From Clusia tigrina (lineage: Eukaryota > Arthropoda > Insecta > Diptera > Clusiidae): 64,000 nt of DNA. Each line of letters starts with the position of its first letter. The first letter of the stretch is position 1. The notes beneath the pieces were generated by a model. It saw only the letters and a program-made list of their open reading frames with translations, did no database searches and was not told the DNA's origin. Below are positions 53,461-63,700 of the stretch, in pieces. The stretch covers positions 69,385,111-69,449,110 of the forward strand of contig OV050030.1 in NCBI GenBank assembly GCA_920105625.2, given 5' to 3'. The translations under genes and the position numbers were made by a program.

Positions 53461-53982
53461 GTGACTGCCGATATGTACGAGAGTACTCGAAAATTTTTAT
53501 TGAAATTCGCTCAAAGTCGAGAATACAGCCAAGAAATATATATTCTGAAACGTTGTAAGCATATTGAAAGAACAGGCAAATTAATTTCTCCCTATCTCTA
53601 CTTAGACGAGAACGAAGTCTTAAGAAGTAAAACAAAGCATCTCAACAATCATAATGATGTAATAATACTGCCTCACGCTGATCATATCACCTTTTTAATT
53701 GTTCGCTGGGAACATGAACGCATGCATCATAAGATGAATCAAATCAGAAGTAGATTTTACATCCATCGACTTAGGGTTCTCTACAGAGCAGTATGGTGTT
53801 CATGTCAAACTTGCAAAAACAATGATGCTGTACCGCAAATACCTCAAATGGCGCCATTGCCTCCTGCCAGATTAGCTGCCTTCGAAAGGACATTTACATA
53901 CGTTGGTACAAATTTGTTTGGCCCACTATACGTAGCTGTAGGAAGACGACAAGAAAAATATTGGGGCGTCATAATTACATAA
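53461..53982 (+). pseudogene. BEL/Pao integrase, N-terminal part
   Basis: 173-residue frame. It has HADHITFLIVRWEHERMHHKMNQIRSRFYIHRLRVLYRAVWCSCQTCK (an H-H-C-C zinc domain), the conserved PQMAPLPPARLAAFERTFTYVGTNLFGPLYVAVGRRQEKYWGVIIT segment, in which the first catalytic Asp (TDLFGP in the family) is Asn (TNLFGP). The frame then stops. Integration would fail without that Asp. Confidence 0.88.
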
Positions 53983-54540
53983 CTCAAGGTCAGAGTTATG
54001 CACCGCAATGAACTTCAATGACGAGATTCTTCCAGGTGGAATTTATCATCAACTCTCGAACTCTCATATTTGTCTCCATAGAATCGAGTGATGACGAAGC
54101 CATCACTCCAAAAAATTTGCTTCTTGGCTCATCCGACGGTTACAAACCTATTTTGAATGACAATGCCGATATACGTCAATGGTGGCATCTAAGTTAAAAG
54201 TTTGCAGATGAATTTTGGCGTCGGGAGCTAAAAGAGTATGTGCCTCTCATATCGCGACGAAGCAAATGGCCACCTATTAAAGTTGGCGCTGTCATCGATC
54301 CAGGCCGACCCAGGAACTCTTGACCAATAGGTGTTATCATCGACCTGTTCGGTGGAAAAGATGGCCAAGTTAGAACAACAAGCTGTCTTAGATATCGGAT
54401 CTCCTTGTAGTAAATTCGTCGCATCTGACTCGTTTTCGGGCGAGGGTATGTTACCAACAATTTAATATAAGCTGATCCATGCAGTGCATGCTGAGCCATA
54501 TATTGAACGGACCTTAAATGTATGACCTCTATATTTCTCT
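53983..54540 (+). pseudogene. BEL/Pao integrase C-terminal remnant
   Basis: Degraded frames show GGIYHQL-like, ADEFWRRELKEYVP, VIDPGRPRN and GKDGQVR phrases, the end of BEL integrase with its chromatin-binding GPY-like domain. The core with the remaining Asp and Glu is deleted. A CT repeat (54533-54550) separates this from the LTR. Confidence 0.65.
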
Positions 54541-54555
54541 CTCTCTCTCTTATTA

Positions 54556-54583
54556 TGTACTCGTACTTACTTATTTATATATA
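54556..54583 (+). repeat. Start of right BEL LTR with first TSD copy
   Basis: TGTACTCGTACTTACTTATT is similar to the left LTR start. TACTTATTTATATATA (54568-54583) is exactly repeated at 58129-58144 around the LOA-like LINE. Confidence 0.75.
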
Positions 54584-54774
54584 TGGGGTTGAAGCGTAAA
54601 TTTTCGCAGGATGGGAATATGCGATTATAGTTCTAGGAACATTAGCCTCTATTGCATCTAGACCGATAGTGCGTGGCGAAGAGTCACATCCAGCCCGAGG
54701 AAATCCTGCTATTTATAACAGAACACTACGGATCTAGACTGAGAACTCAATAAACACCTCCCCGGATACAGGGT

Positions 54775-56033
54775 GTGGAGGAGCAAACCTCTATAAAAAA
54801 CCTCTGGGTTGGAGCAAGATGTCATACGACCCGATCACGGGACATAATTTCGCCCTGGGTTGTGACTGCAATTAGAAGCCGTCTTAACATGGGCTATATT
54901 CCGCTGAGATGGAGAGAAACGAAGGTGGCCTTCATACCCAAGGCAAGCAGGTCCTCTCATGTAAATCCTAAAGACTTCAGACCAATCAGTCTCACGTCTT
55001 TCCTCCCAAAAACACTGGAGAGATTGATGGATGCATACTTACGGGAAGCTATACCAACTGGTAGAATCTCCTCGGCACAACATGCATACACGAAGGGCAA
55101 ATGGACAGAGACGGCGTTACACGTACTTATTGGTATAGTGGAAAAAGCCATCCAGCAGAAAGATTTCACACTAGCGGCGTTCATTGACATAGAAGGCGCT
55201 TTCAACAACATAAATGCGAACGCCATTACGGGAGCGTCAGAAGCTCTTGGCGTCGATCCTAATATCGTAACGCTGATAGAGACGATACTCGTCAGCAGAA
55301 AGGTAACTGCCAGCTTAGGTTCCCACACCTTAAGCAGACAGGTCTGCAGAGGCACTCCTCAGGGAGGAGTTCTCTCCCCCCTGCTCTGGAATTTGGCGGT
55401 AAATTCATTATTGCTAGCCCTAGAGAGGGAGGGTTGCCATGTCGTCGACTATGCTGATGACTTGGCAATTGTGATCAGAGGGAAATATCCAAACACTCTT
55501 ATGGATATTTTGCGCTCTAGCATGGCCACGCTTACTGGTTGGACGGGAAGAAGGGGATTAGGGTCAAATCCTGATAAAATGGAATTAATCCTCTTTTTTA
55601 AGAAAAATAGATCTCCTGAGGTCTCCCCGCTAACATACAAAGGTGTGGAAATTCCGATGAAGGAGACAGTTAGATATTTGGGACTAGTACTAGATAGAAA
55701 ACTTACCTGGAAACCCAATATTGAAGAAAGAGTCAGAAAGGCCAATATTGCTTTGTACACATGTAAAAAAGCGGTCGGAATCAGGTGGGGGCTATCCCCA
55801 CGAATTATGCACTGGCTGTACATTTCGGTGGTCACACCCATATTGCTATAGGGAATATTGGTATGGTGGCCAGCCACTCAGAAACAAAGCTATTTGAAGC
55901 TTCTGAGCGAAGTCCAAAGAACGGATTTTTTATGCATCTCTAGTGCCTTAAGGAACATGCCTACTAAAGCTTTAGAAGTAATACTCAACCTTCCTACATT
56001 AGAGCTGGTAGGGAAAATAGTGGCCGGACGTGT
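54775..56033 (+). pseudogene. LOA-like reverse transcriptase with one in-frame stop
   Basis: A 358-residue open frame: LRWRETKVAFIPKA, DFRPISLTSFLPKTLERLMDAYLR, SSAQHAYTKGKWTETAL, FTLAAFIDIEGAFNNI (motif A), GTPQGGVLSPLLWNLAVNSLL, VVDYADDLAIVIRGKY (catalytic YADD), MKETVRYLGLVLDRKLTWKPN. A TAG at 55849-55851 interrupts just before GILVWWPATQKQS, and the frame continues to LELVGKIVAGR, where the foreign insert starts. Otherwise the domain is intact, unlike all other LOA copies here. Confidence 0.9.
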
Positions 56034-56993
56034 TCTGTTTTGCTACTACTTTCGAGTAGTAAAACTCGATCGGACACGATAGCTGGGCTCTAAGCTACCG
56101 GAGGGGTCGGCAGGTCGCGGATAGCCGAAAGACCTGTAGTAGCAGGTTAGTTGTGAATAGGTCTCTGACAAATAAGCAATCCCCGGCGAGGAGCGGCGGG
56201 AATCTGAGGACGCGGTAAAAAAGCTAGCAAGTCCGTTGAAATTCCTGTGACATTGGCGAGTTGACACCGCCTCTTTTGAATAATGTGCCCCTTCACTTTG
56301 CACTCGCATTGTGAACTTAAAAATCCAGGAGCAATTGCCACAAAATGAGTGGTTTCACTGGTCAGCGTCTGTTCTCCATGTTAGGAGCGGCTGTTTAAAA
56401 CACGAACGCCGGCCTTCGGGCTATCAGGATTGAATCCAGTAAGATTCTGATTATGGTATACTGGAATGGAAGGAGACGACACTGGGCTGGAGTAGTGGAT
56501 CCCTGTTACCTCAGTAGGCGGAGTGAATTCTTGCTGAAATGGCTTCCAGAAAGATTCGCTACTTCTTCCGTCCTTTTAAAACCTGGCAGGTCTCACAATA
56601 CGTGCGAAGCTCGTAGCCACAGCGGTGGCCACGTAGGTTGGGTTGAGATGACTCCCCATTAGTTCCGGCTCGAAGTCTGGCCCTGAACACTGTTCCCCAT
56701 AAGGGACAATGTCAACCCCAGCATGGCCTCCCTGAATTCATAGATAACCATGGGACTTACGGAAACTACTTGCACGAGAGGAGACAGCGGTTGTGAGTTT
56801 GGGCCCATATTACATGGACAGACCTAAGACTGAAGATTGAGCGGTAACGCTCGTAATGGCCTCTCGACGTATTACCTAAAGGTGAGGTCCCGAGAGGATA
56901 ATCCGTCCGGACATCGGGGTGATTTTAGTGGGTTGAGGCCCCACACTACAAGGGTTTTTGACTGCTTTACACCTCGTAAAAAAAAAAAAACAA
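56034..56993. mobile_element. Poly(A)-tailed insert within the LOA-like LINE
   Basis: LOA coding ends at IVAGR and resumes after 56993 with a SALRLK-like phrase. The insert is more G+C-rich than its surroundings, has no long frame and ends in 13 A (56978-56990). A short GTGT occurs at both edges (56030-56033 and 56994-56997), a possible target duplication. It looks like a LINE 5' untranslated region or SINE-like retrotransposed RNA; the plus orientation is indicated by the A tail. Confidence 0.5.
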
Positions 56994-57179
56994 GTGTCCG
57001 CCACATCAGCACTAAGGCTGAAATGTACGGCGTTATGACATGATCTGCATATTGGTCAGTCGACTATTGCGCATACCTGGAGTAGTTCTACCCAACACAT
57101 TGACCACTCTATACCTATTCCCAACTTCCCAACATATATTCCGTCTAGAAGAGAGTGGCAAACACCAATGTCATTGAGA

Positions 57180-58022
57180 AGGGGGGAACTGAATTTCTAC
57201 ACTTTAACTTAACGATAGAGTCGGCTTTGGAGTTTTCTCAATATAACTTGGACTGGAGCTTTCTTTCCGTCTCCCCGACCACTGCAGTATTTATCAAGCA
57301 GAGGTCCTAACCATAAAGGAGCAGCCGTCTACTTAAATAGACATGCCGTAACAAAGAATATTATAAATATCTACTCGGAAAGGCAGGCGGCCATCATGTC
57401 AATAAACTTGGTGGCACTGAAATCAAGGGTTGCTCCGAACTGCCGGGCAGCCCTAAATGATATCAGTACCGTTTTCAGGGTACGCCTTATATGGGTTCCG
57501 GGGCATAGGGATATTGAGGAGAACTGTAATGCTGATTACTTAGCCAGACAGGGTACCAACCTGCCTTTATGCACGGACAGATGCGAGGCTGCAATACCAA
57601 TTCCCATCTGTAAACTGATGCTGAAGAATAGGGTCGTGCGTGAGGCCAACGGGTCTTGGGCACACGAGGGCACTTGCTTAACGACTAGGCTAATGTGGCC
57701 GGAACTTAATAGAAGGAAATCTAGAGACTTGCTTGCCCTTTCGAGAGAGGATATCTCTGAGGTCGTGGCTTGTGTAACTGGTCACTGGCTCTTCGGCTGG
57801 CATGCTCTCAGGCTGGGAGTATTCTCTCATGAATACTGCAGAAGATGTTGGGATGAGGAGGAGGAGGAGACTGTGGAACATCTCTTCTGTAGTTGCCGCG
57901 CTCTGGCTAGAAGCAGAGCGGGCTCTTTAGGCAAAAACGCTTTTAGCTCTCTTACAGAGGTGTCTAACGCGAAGGCCAAACAAATCCTGCGCTTTATTAG
58001 GGCTTCGAAATGGTTCGACTAG
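57180..58022 (+). pseudogene. LOA-like RNase H and Cys/His C-terminus
   Basis: From about 57190 degraded frames show ELNFYT (where TDGS is expected), IYQAEVLTIKEAAVYLNRHAVTKNIINIYSERQAAI, then the open frame 57396-58022: VRLIWVPGHRDIEENCNADYLARQGT, FGWHALRLGVF and CRRCWDEEEEETVEHLFCSC, a zinc-like motif. The RNase H site usually written SDSQ is SERQ here, so a catalytic Asp is Glu; the later Asp (NADYLAR) is kept. Stops lie near the N-terminal part. Confidence 0.82.
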
Positions 58023-58108
58023 TGAATCGGAGGTGCGTTGTGGCGCGGTGGTATCACAATGAACCCATTGTGGTCTCAGTGAGCTGGTCCTTGGACTGGC
58101 TGCCACAT

Positions 58109-58128
58109 TAACCTAACCTAACCTAACC
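58109..58128 (+). repeat. (TAACC)n 3' tail of the LOA-like LINE
   Basis: Four TAACC units directly before the right TSD; simple-repeat tails occur in several LINE clades in place of poly(A). Confidence 0.8.
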
Positions 58129-58298
58129 TACTTATTTATATATACTAGATAATGTTAACTAGGGGATATTCTTCTTTGATATTATGAGTAGTCAAAAGGT
58201 CGTTTATGGTTCAGCCTCAACAATTTTTAATTTTAAAATGCTTTGCATCCTATTTTATTAATACTTAATAAATTACTGTTGATTTCAGATTTATTTAG
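58129..58298 (+). repeat. Rest of right BEL LTR, with second TSD copy
   Basis: 58129-58144 repeats 54568-54583. 58145-58298 matches the left LTR 39528-39678. The similarity stops at the TAA-rich tail of the I-like LINE. Confidence 0.75.
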
Positions 58299-58499
58299 TT
58301 ATTTTATTTTAAAGGATTTGTATAATAATAAATTAGTATATAAAATATATAAATTAGGCAGCACTAGCAACTTAGGCTTTCAACTGGTTGGTTATCGAGT
58401 TAATGGTAATTAAAGGGCTAAAATAAACTATGGAAGTTATAATAGATTAAATTAAATTAGATCAAGTAAATTAGTAATTTTTAAAAAATTATAGATTTT

Positions 58500-59716
58500 G
58501 GTTGTTGTCAATACTGGGATGTTTTAAAATATCGTACGGATGAGTGTTGTGGAATATTAAATTCCTTTGGGAGTTGAGATTATGGCAGGTACTAAGTAGA
58601 TGGTCGATTGATGCTGGGGAATTACAAAACGGACTGCAGTTCGCACCTGTCCCACAGAGTAAGTGATCATGGGTTATCTTCGTGTGCCCCAGACGGAGCC
58701 GGTGTGATTGCGAAGCTTTTGGCAGCAGCAGAATAGGTTGGTTTACCTCGATCAGGATTGATGATGCAAGTTTCTAATGAAGCGATTGATGTCATTTTGG
58801 CTAAACGTCGAGTAAGTTAGCGTAGGTGTAATGGACATATCTTTGGATGCGGTGTCTGGTAGCTCATTTCCACGGATACCTAAATGGATGGGAAGCCACA
58901 TAATTTTAATTTTATTAGGATATGCGATTAGGAAGTCTCTGATGACGACAATTGTCTGGTTAGAGTTAGACAGAGATCGAATAGCTTTGACGCAGGACTA
59001 GCTTTCTGTACATATCCGAAATTTTCCACTATTTTTCTTTTTGTATATAGCGTTGCCTGCAAAACCGCCACAGCTTCAGTTGTAAACACCGAGCAAAAGT
59101 TTTGCAGCAGACGAAAACTGATATATAAGCCGATCTCTTTGGTAACATCAAAAGCTGTGGTGCTGATCGTTTTTGAGTCATCTGTAAAGAGCAGACTCCA
59201 ACCAGAGTTTTTGAAATGTTCAGCTTCTTGGAAAAATAGAGTGTTGTAAACTTGGTTGGAAGTGTGTTCTTTTGGATATCGCATTAAATTGGTTACCAGA
59301 GATACTTCTTTAAGATTCCAAGGCGGATGCCATTCAGGTTTTTGACGGATTGTAGATAAAGGTAATCCATGTTCCTTTCTGAACTGAAGGCATCTTGCTA
59401 AAGTAGCGTTTCTCTTTGGTTGACGTATGCGAGATAAGGCGTTTTTAAAGTCTTTAGCTAGAATTGAATTTTTCGAGAGGACTAGCTTAGGAAAGAGGCG
59501 GTTTGTCAAAACGGCCATGATATTTTTTATTATTGTAATTGTAATCGCCCTGAGGCTTTTGCAAATTGCTCTGTGGTAGGTTGCGAAAAGCCTTCCAATA
59601 TTGCTTTTAGTGCAGTGGCCATAAATCGGCAATCCGGAATCAATTCTGGACAATAAAACGGATCTGATGATGTTTATGAGATTGCTTCGATAAACAAGGG
59701 AGTGCTTAGATGACAA
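58500..59716 (-). pseudogene. I-like ORF2: RT thumb and RNase H
   Basis: The 262-residue frame (59716-58928) starts SSKHSLVYRSNLINIIRSVLLSRIDSGLPIYGHC, includes PPWNLKEV, and has the RNase H start WSLLFTDDSKTIS (TDDS where TDGS is usual), IGLYISFRLLQNFCSVFTTEAVAVLQAT (catalytic Glu). Beyond 58928, in changing frames, IKIMWLPIHLGIRGNELPDTASKDM gives the last motif, followed by a Cys-rich C-terminus. RNase H is characteristic of the I clade. Confidence 0.85.
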
Positions 59717-59815
59717 ATATTTGATGATATTTAACCTTAAAAATATGCTATCTCTAATGTATTTACAATGTTTATAGAAGGAGTACTTGTTATCGAATAT
59801 AATACCTAAAGTTTT

Positions 59816-60136
59816 TTAACTATCTATAGATGTAATATTTACATTGTTAGAAACTAAATTAAAATTGGAACAATAATGTTTACGGCAAATATGTGAGATG
59901 TTGGTCTTAGCAATAGAGATAGATGCACCTGATATTAGGGACGAGTTTGATATATCTGTACGAATTTTGGGGAATGTGCTCATTACAGTGATATTATCAG
60001 ACATTTTTGAGAATAATACAAGATCATCAGCGTAAAGTAGATAGTCAATATTGGCGTATTTAGAGATGATTTGACTAAGCGGTGAACCTTTGGGCACGCC
60101 ATTATCAAGAGATGAGACAGCAGAAAACGAGGACAT
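59816..60136 (-). pseudogene. I-like ORF2: RT palm with YADD
   Basis: 106-residue frame: NGVPKGSPLSQIISKYANIDYLLYADDLVLFSK. The GVPQGSPLS motif is intact apart from Gln to Lys, but roughly 25 residues between it and YADD are missing, an internal deletion. The frame ends at a TAA soon after a FNLVSNNVNITSIDS segment. Confidence 0.85.
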
Positions 60137-60142
60137 TTATTG

Positions 60143-60862
60143 TTACTCTATATTTCTGTTCCACACAAAAACTTTTAATAAAGTTAAAAATTTTCGGTCC
60201 AACCCCCTGATTAATTGTCGTAAGACAGCATGAATGCCAATACGATCGAAAGCTTTCTGGAAGTCGATTGCTAAAATATTAATATGGTTGTTGCATGAGA
60301 GACCAGAAGTTATGAAGTGGTCGAGTTGTAACAGGGCATCAATGGTGCTATGACGTTTTTTGAAGGCCACCTGGTTGGGGCTGATAAGTTCCAACAATTT
60401 ACCCATACAAGGTAGTAAGGTGCAGGTCGATAGCTGTCGATATCGCCGATTGGTTTGTTGGTTTTGTGGATGGGTACAATCGCAGCTGTTTTCCACGCTT
60501 CGGGGTAGATTCCCTTTTTGAATAGTTTATCAGTCTTGTTTTTAATTACAATAGAAGGTTTTTAATATGGGGTAAGATATCTTGTCAATGCCAGGTGTCT
60601 TGCCTTTGACAGAGGATAGAACTAGTTCAAGTGCGGAAAGTAATATTTTTGATACAATGTGTTTGGCGGTTGGTAGAGGATCAGAGATAGGATAGATGTT
60701 TGGATATGAAAATAAATTTTTATTTCGAACAAAAAAAAGGGGAGAAGTTATATTAGAAAAATGTATGGCGAAATGCATAGCGATATCATTTGAAGAGGAG
60801 AGTGGACCATTAGGAGTACTTAATATAATAAAGTTAGAGTGTGTTGGGCAGCCGGTGAGCAA
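60143..60862 (-). pseudogene. I-like ORF2: RT fingers
   Basis: Two frames. 60862-60542 has LSSVKGKTPGIDKISYPILKTF (entry motif). 60496-60143 has degraded Thr/Gln-rich sequence where IPKxxKxx should be, then SPNQVAFKKRHSTIDALLQLDHFIT and NILAIDFQKAFDRIGIHAVL (motif A, catalytic Asp kept). A deletion or shift at about 60500-60540 separates the frames. Confidence 0.85.
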
Positions 60863-60863
60863 C

Positions 60864-62018
60864 TTAATGCCGGACCAAATTTTTTGTTGGTTTAGATGAG
60901 GGATTAATGCTAGTAACAGTTTCGAGGCTATGTCTTTTAGCTTTTAATGCCTTGAAGCGAAATAAAGCGTTAACCTTCTTAAATGCTTTTAAGTTATCAG
61001 CTGACCGACATCGTTTATACTTATGGCACGCAGTTTGCTTATCAAACCTAAGAGTAGACAATTCAGAGTTCCACCAAGGAACAATTGCTTTTTTGCGCCA
61101 TGGTTTGGTTTGAGGGATTGTGAAATGAGCAGAGGAACGAATGATATTGTGGATTCTGGCAGTTTCTTGATTGATGTTTGATGAAACAGCAATATTGTAA
61201 GCGGTGTGTTCGCAGTTATGTTGAAATTTCAGCCAATCAGCAGTATCTATTTTAAACTTAATGTTGGGTCTGAAGGCGGTATAAAACCTAATAGTATAGA
61301 TTTTAGTAATTATCGGGTAGTGATTGCTGCCATGGAGGCTGTCCAATAGTTCCCATGAGCATTTAAGAACAATACTTGCAGAACATAGTGTGAGGTCAAT
61401 ATACGTGAATGAGTTATGTGTTGAATGATGAGTAGCGGACCCATCATTGAGGATAACCACGTTAGATGGGAGTATTACATCCTCAATGTGATTACCTCGT
61501 AAATCAGTAACTGAAGAACCCTAAAGAGAACTGTGTGAATTGAAATCACCAGCCAGAATTACGGGCGTGGAAAAGCTATTTAAAATTTGAAGTATATTAG
61601 CCGAAGAAAACTGTTGAATCGGTGGAATATACATGCAAATTACTGTGATTTTAACTGAAAGGTTGATTTCGATTGCGATTGCTGACACTGTTAAATTGAT
61701 TGTGATAACTGTGTGGGGGATATCTCTTTTGATTAAAATGGTTACTCCCTGTTTGTTGGTGGTGTTATAAGATAGGTTATGAAAATGGCCTATGTATTGT
61801 TTTGGGGTTATTGCAGTTCTAGTTGCTGCAAGAAGAATTTCTTGCAATAAGATAATTGAAGGAGAATATGTACTGATTAGTAATTGGAGTTCGTGATAAT
61901 TGTTGAAATAGTAGTTGAGATTCCATTGGAGAATAGAAACCATTATTAGTGAAAAACAAAAACGATAGAGGTAAGAAAATTGGAGTAGCGGGACCTTGAA
62001 CTCTGTCATGATAGGCAT
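60864..62018 (-). pseudogene. I-like ORF2: endonuclease
   Basis: Frame 62018-61521: VSILQWNLNYYFNNYHELQLLI (Asn), PSIILLQEILL (Glu), VTILIKRDIPH, VICMYIPP and ILAGDFNSHSSL. A TAG at 61521-61523 replaces the expected Trp, and the frame continues in phase through 61460-60864: LRGNHIEDVILPS, FTYIDLTLCS and SNHYPIITKI, then basic helices to NLVRH. Only the TAG breaks the endonuclease; SDH reads GSNH, so one catalytic Asp is Asn. The likely start is the Met at 61941. Confidence 0.87.
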
Positions 62019-62059
62019 GAATCAGTTTGAGAATATTTGCCGTCACTAGACAAACAGTG

Positions 62060-62470
62060 TTTCAAGAGTTATTTAATACTATGGTCATTGATTTGAAAAA
62101 TGGGAGTATTTTGTAAATATTTGGATAGGGGGTTTAGTGTGTGTTTGTTATTGACGTTTTTCAAAACAGAAGAAAGGGAAGAGCTTCTGATAAGCGTGTC
62201 GTCATTGTTATTATATGATTTTGGGAGAAAAATATTTTCTGAGCATTAAGGAGTTTTGTTGTTGGCGATGCTAGCAAAAGATTCGTTAGAAAACTATTAT
62301 ATTTTGGCGTATCGTGTTTTTGTTGTTTACATTAAAATTGATAGGAGTGGTTAATGTGTTATTGATTGGAGTGTTTAGGTTTGTTTGTTGTAGGGGGTTT
62401 GATGGTAAGTGGTTGTTGTTTTTGTGTGGAGCAAGAATAGAAGAGAAACTCGGCTTTAGGGAGTAATTGT
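62060..62470 (-). pseudogene. I-like ORF1 tail (probable)
   Basis: Minus-strand sequence between the endonuclease start and the edge of the element is rich in Gln/Asn/Pro/Lys codons over several frames without zinc knuckles. Position fits ORF1 C-terminus; no motif proves it. Confidence 0.35.
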
Positions 62471-62540
62471 GTGTTTGTGATCTATGTATTTCTTGCGCTT
62501 CATTTTTTTTTTTTGTTTTAATTTGTATAATTTCTTTGTA

Positions 62541-63022
62541 TTGTATAAATTTAGTGCATTCTTTAGAACACTCAATGCTCTTGAAAAAAATTATTCCACA
62601 ACGGAGAAAGAACTTCTAGCTAACGTTTGGTCAACCGCGTATTTCCGACCATATCTTTACGGAGTTAAATTCGATATACTTTCCGTTCACCAACCTGGTG
62701 GCTTTTAATAAAATCGCAAGGAAGAGAACTTAATCCAAGATTGGACAGGTGGCTCATTAGGTTAAGCGAATTCTATATAAACATGCAATACATAAAAGAC
62801 AAAAATAACCATGTAGCCGATTTCCTAAGTAAAAAACAATTCGATGAAACATACGTTTTATACAATTCAAACGTATCCCTCCACAACAACGTCGACGACT
62901 TAGAAACCACACATTCACAGGCCGAAGACCTCCACAACCACATACATATCCTCGAATCGACGGTAAATCGTTTTAATAAGCAAATAATTTTAACAAATGA
63001 AAAAAGAGAGATATCGAAATAA
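62541..63022 (+). pseudogene. pol: Gypsy RNase H C-terminal half
   Basis: Frame 62484-62708 has [35 protein letters not shown] and [10 protein letters not shown] (TDHxPL position, Asp changed to Val), then a frameshift near 62705. Frame 62741-63022 has DRWLIRLSEFYINMQYIKDKNNHVADFLSKK (NxVADxLSR motif). This is the end of RNase H and the linker of a 17.6/297/gypsy-type pol. Confidence 0.82.
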
Positions 63023-63365
63023 AACACAAAAAAAGAAAATATACATAGATTCCAACGACATCGATAATAATTTAGAAAATATTCTCACAACTCATATAGA
63101 TAAAGGGAAAATTTGTATTTATACGGAACTAGATGACCACAAATACAACATGCTTCAACTGAAAATAATAGAACTCTTCGATGGAAATAACAATGTGCAA
63201 TTCGTAAGGTGTTCATTTCATGCAGAAGATTTAGAAACCGAAGAGGAAGTATTTAAGGAAATCGAAAGATATCATAAAAACGAGACAGGTCAGTCAGGTA
63301 TTAACGAGAATTATGAAGGTTTAAAAAAACTAAAGGGTATAAAAATAAGAAGAAAAAGGCAGTAG
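62997..63365 (+). pseudogene. pol: Gypsy linker and integrase zinc-domain start
   Basis: 122-residue frame: KGKICIYTELDDHKYNMLQLKIIELFDGNNNVQFVRCSFHAEDLE, then EIERYHKNETGQSGINENYEGLKK. The zinc H-x3-H pattern reads H-x(5)-Q: the second His is lost. The frame ends before any catalytic Asp. Overlaps the preceding frame by about 25 nt in another phase. Confidence 0.78.
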
Positions 63366-63385
63366 TTTATACTGGATCCATACTA

Positions 63386-63677
63386 GTGTGTGCGCAAAAT
63401 ATGGGGACCATACCACTCTTGCTACTAGTACTAAGATTCATCACCAATATAAGTGGTACTACAATTAAACACGTCACAAAAAGTTGGGGGTTATCTTCAC
63501 AACCACGCCCACTATGGATATATGTTTATTACTTGCGCAACTACAACACACAGTTTTTGTACGAAATTTTATACGAATCCGTATATTAATGCTACAAAGC
63601 CATACACAAGATATGGGGTCGATCAGATAAAGGACGTGCCTCCCTCCCATATAATAAACTTTAGCGACCACAATTAA
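63386..63677 (+). pseudogene. env: Errantivirus env-like fragment, frameshifted
   Basis: A Met-initiated frame at 63386 begins with a hydrophobic, signal-peptide-like stretch (IPLLLLVLRFITNI) and is broken after about 30 codons; the adjacent frame (63453-63677) carries a Thr/Tyr-rich continuation with a NATK glycosylation-type site and ends at 63677. The rest of the envelope gene (cleavage site, fusion and membrane segments) is absent, so no functional product is possible. Confidence 0.55.
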
Positions 63678-63700
63678 AATTACCCTAGCTATGCTCCTAA

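Larger units (their letters stand above)
54584..58128 (+). mobile_element. LOA-like LINE, 5'-truncated, with perfect 16-bp TSD
   Basis: Flanked by TACTTATTTATATATA on both sides. It carries RT (54775-55851 and in-frame continuation to about 56030), a foreign insert (56034-56993), RNase H (about 57180-58022), and ends in a (TAACC)4 tail at 58109-58128. 5' truncation and TSD fit target-primed insertion into the BEL LTR. The RT plus RNase H architecture with this tail suggests the LOA/I group. Confidence 0.88.
39496..58298 (+). mobile_element. BEL/Pao retrotransposon hosting several nested insertions
   Basis: Similar sequences of about 165 bp at 39510-39678 and 58135-58298 (roughly 85% identical by eye) flank BEL coding sequence and are taken as its LTRs. 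Gag and protease lie at 39802-41640, RT to integrase at 52283-54500, in the same orientation. Between them is a CR1-like LINE with its own passengers, and the right LTR is cut by a LOA-like LINE. About 110 codons of RT are missing at the LINE junctions. The 3' part of the right LTR is lost against the I-like LINE at 58298. Confidence 0.75.
58298..62470 (-). mobile_element. I-like LINE
   Basis: Minus strand: a probable ORF1 tail (62470-62060), then ORF2 with endonuclease, RT and RNase H in order, then an A+T-rich 3' region ending in TAAA/TAA-like repeats at about 58298, the tail type of I elements. It abuts the BEL LTR at its 3' end. About six breaks interrupt ORF2. The 5' end near 62470 is next to an unrelated Gypsy remnant. 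Confidence 0.8.
62484..63700 (+). mobile_element. Errantivirus-like Gypsy remnant (RNase H, integrase start, env start)
   Basis: Pol sequence from RNase H to the integrase zinc domain (62541-63365) is followed within about 30 bp by the beginning of an env-like frame. The integrase core is deleted. Gypsy elements with this pol type and an env gene are insect endogenous retroviruses. No LTR was fixed in the remaining window. Confidence 0.7.

Noticed and set aside
54957..55877. Long minus-strand ORFs (132 and 142 aa)
   Set aside because: Antisense of the LOA-like RT, which carries YADD and other motifs.
58109..58128. Interstitial telomere repeat
   Set aside because: Only four units, exactly at the 3' end of a LINE next to its TSD, so it is a retrotransposition tail.
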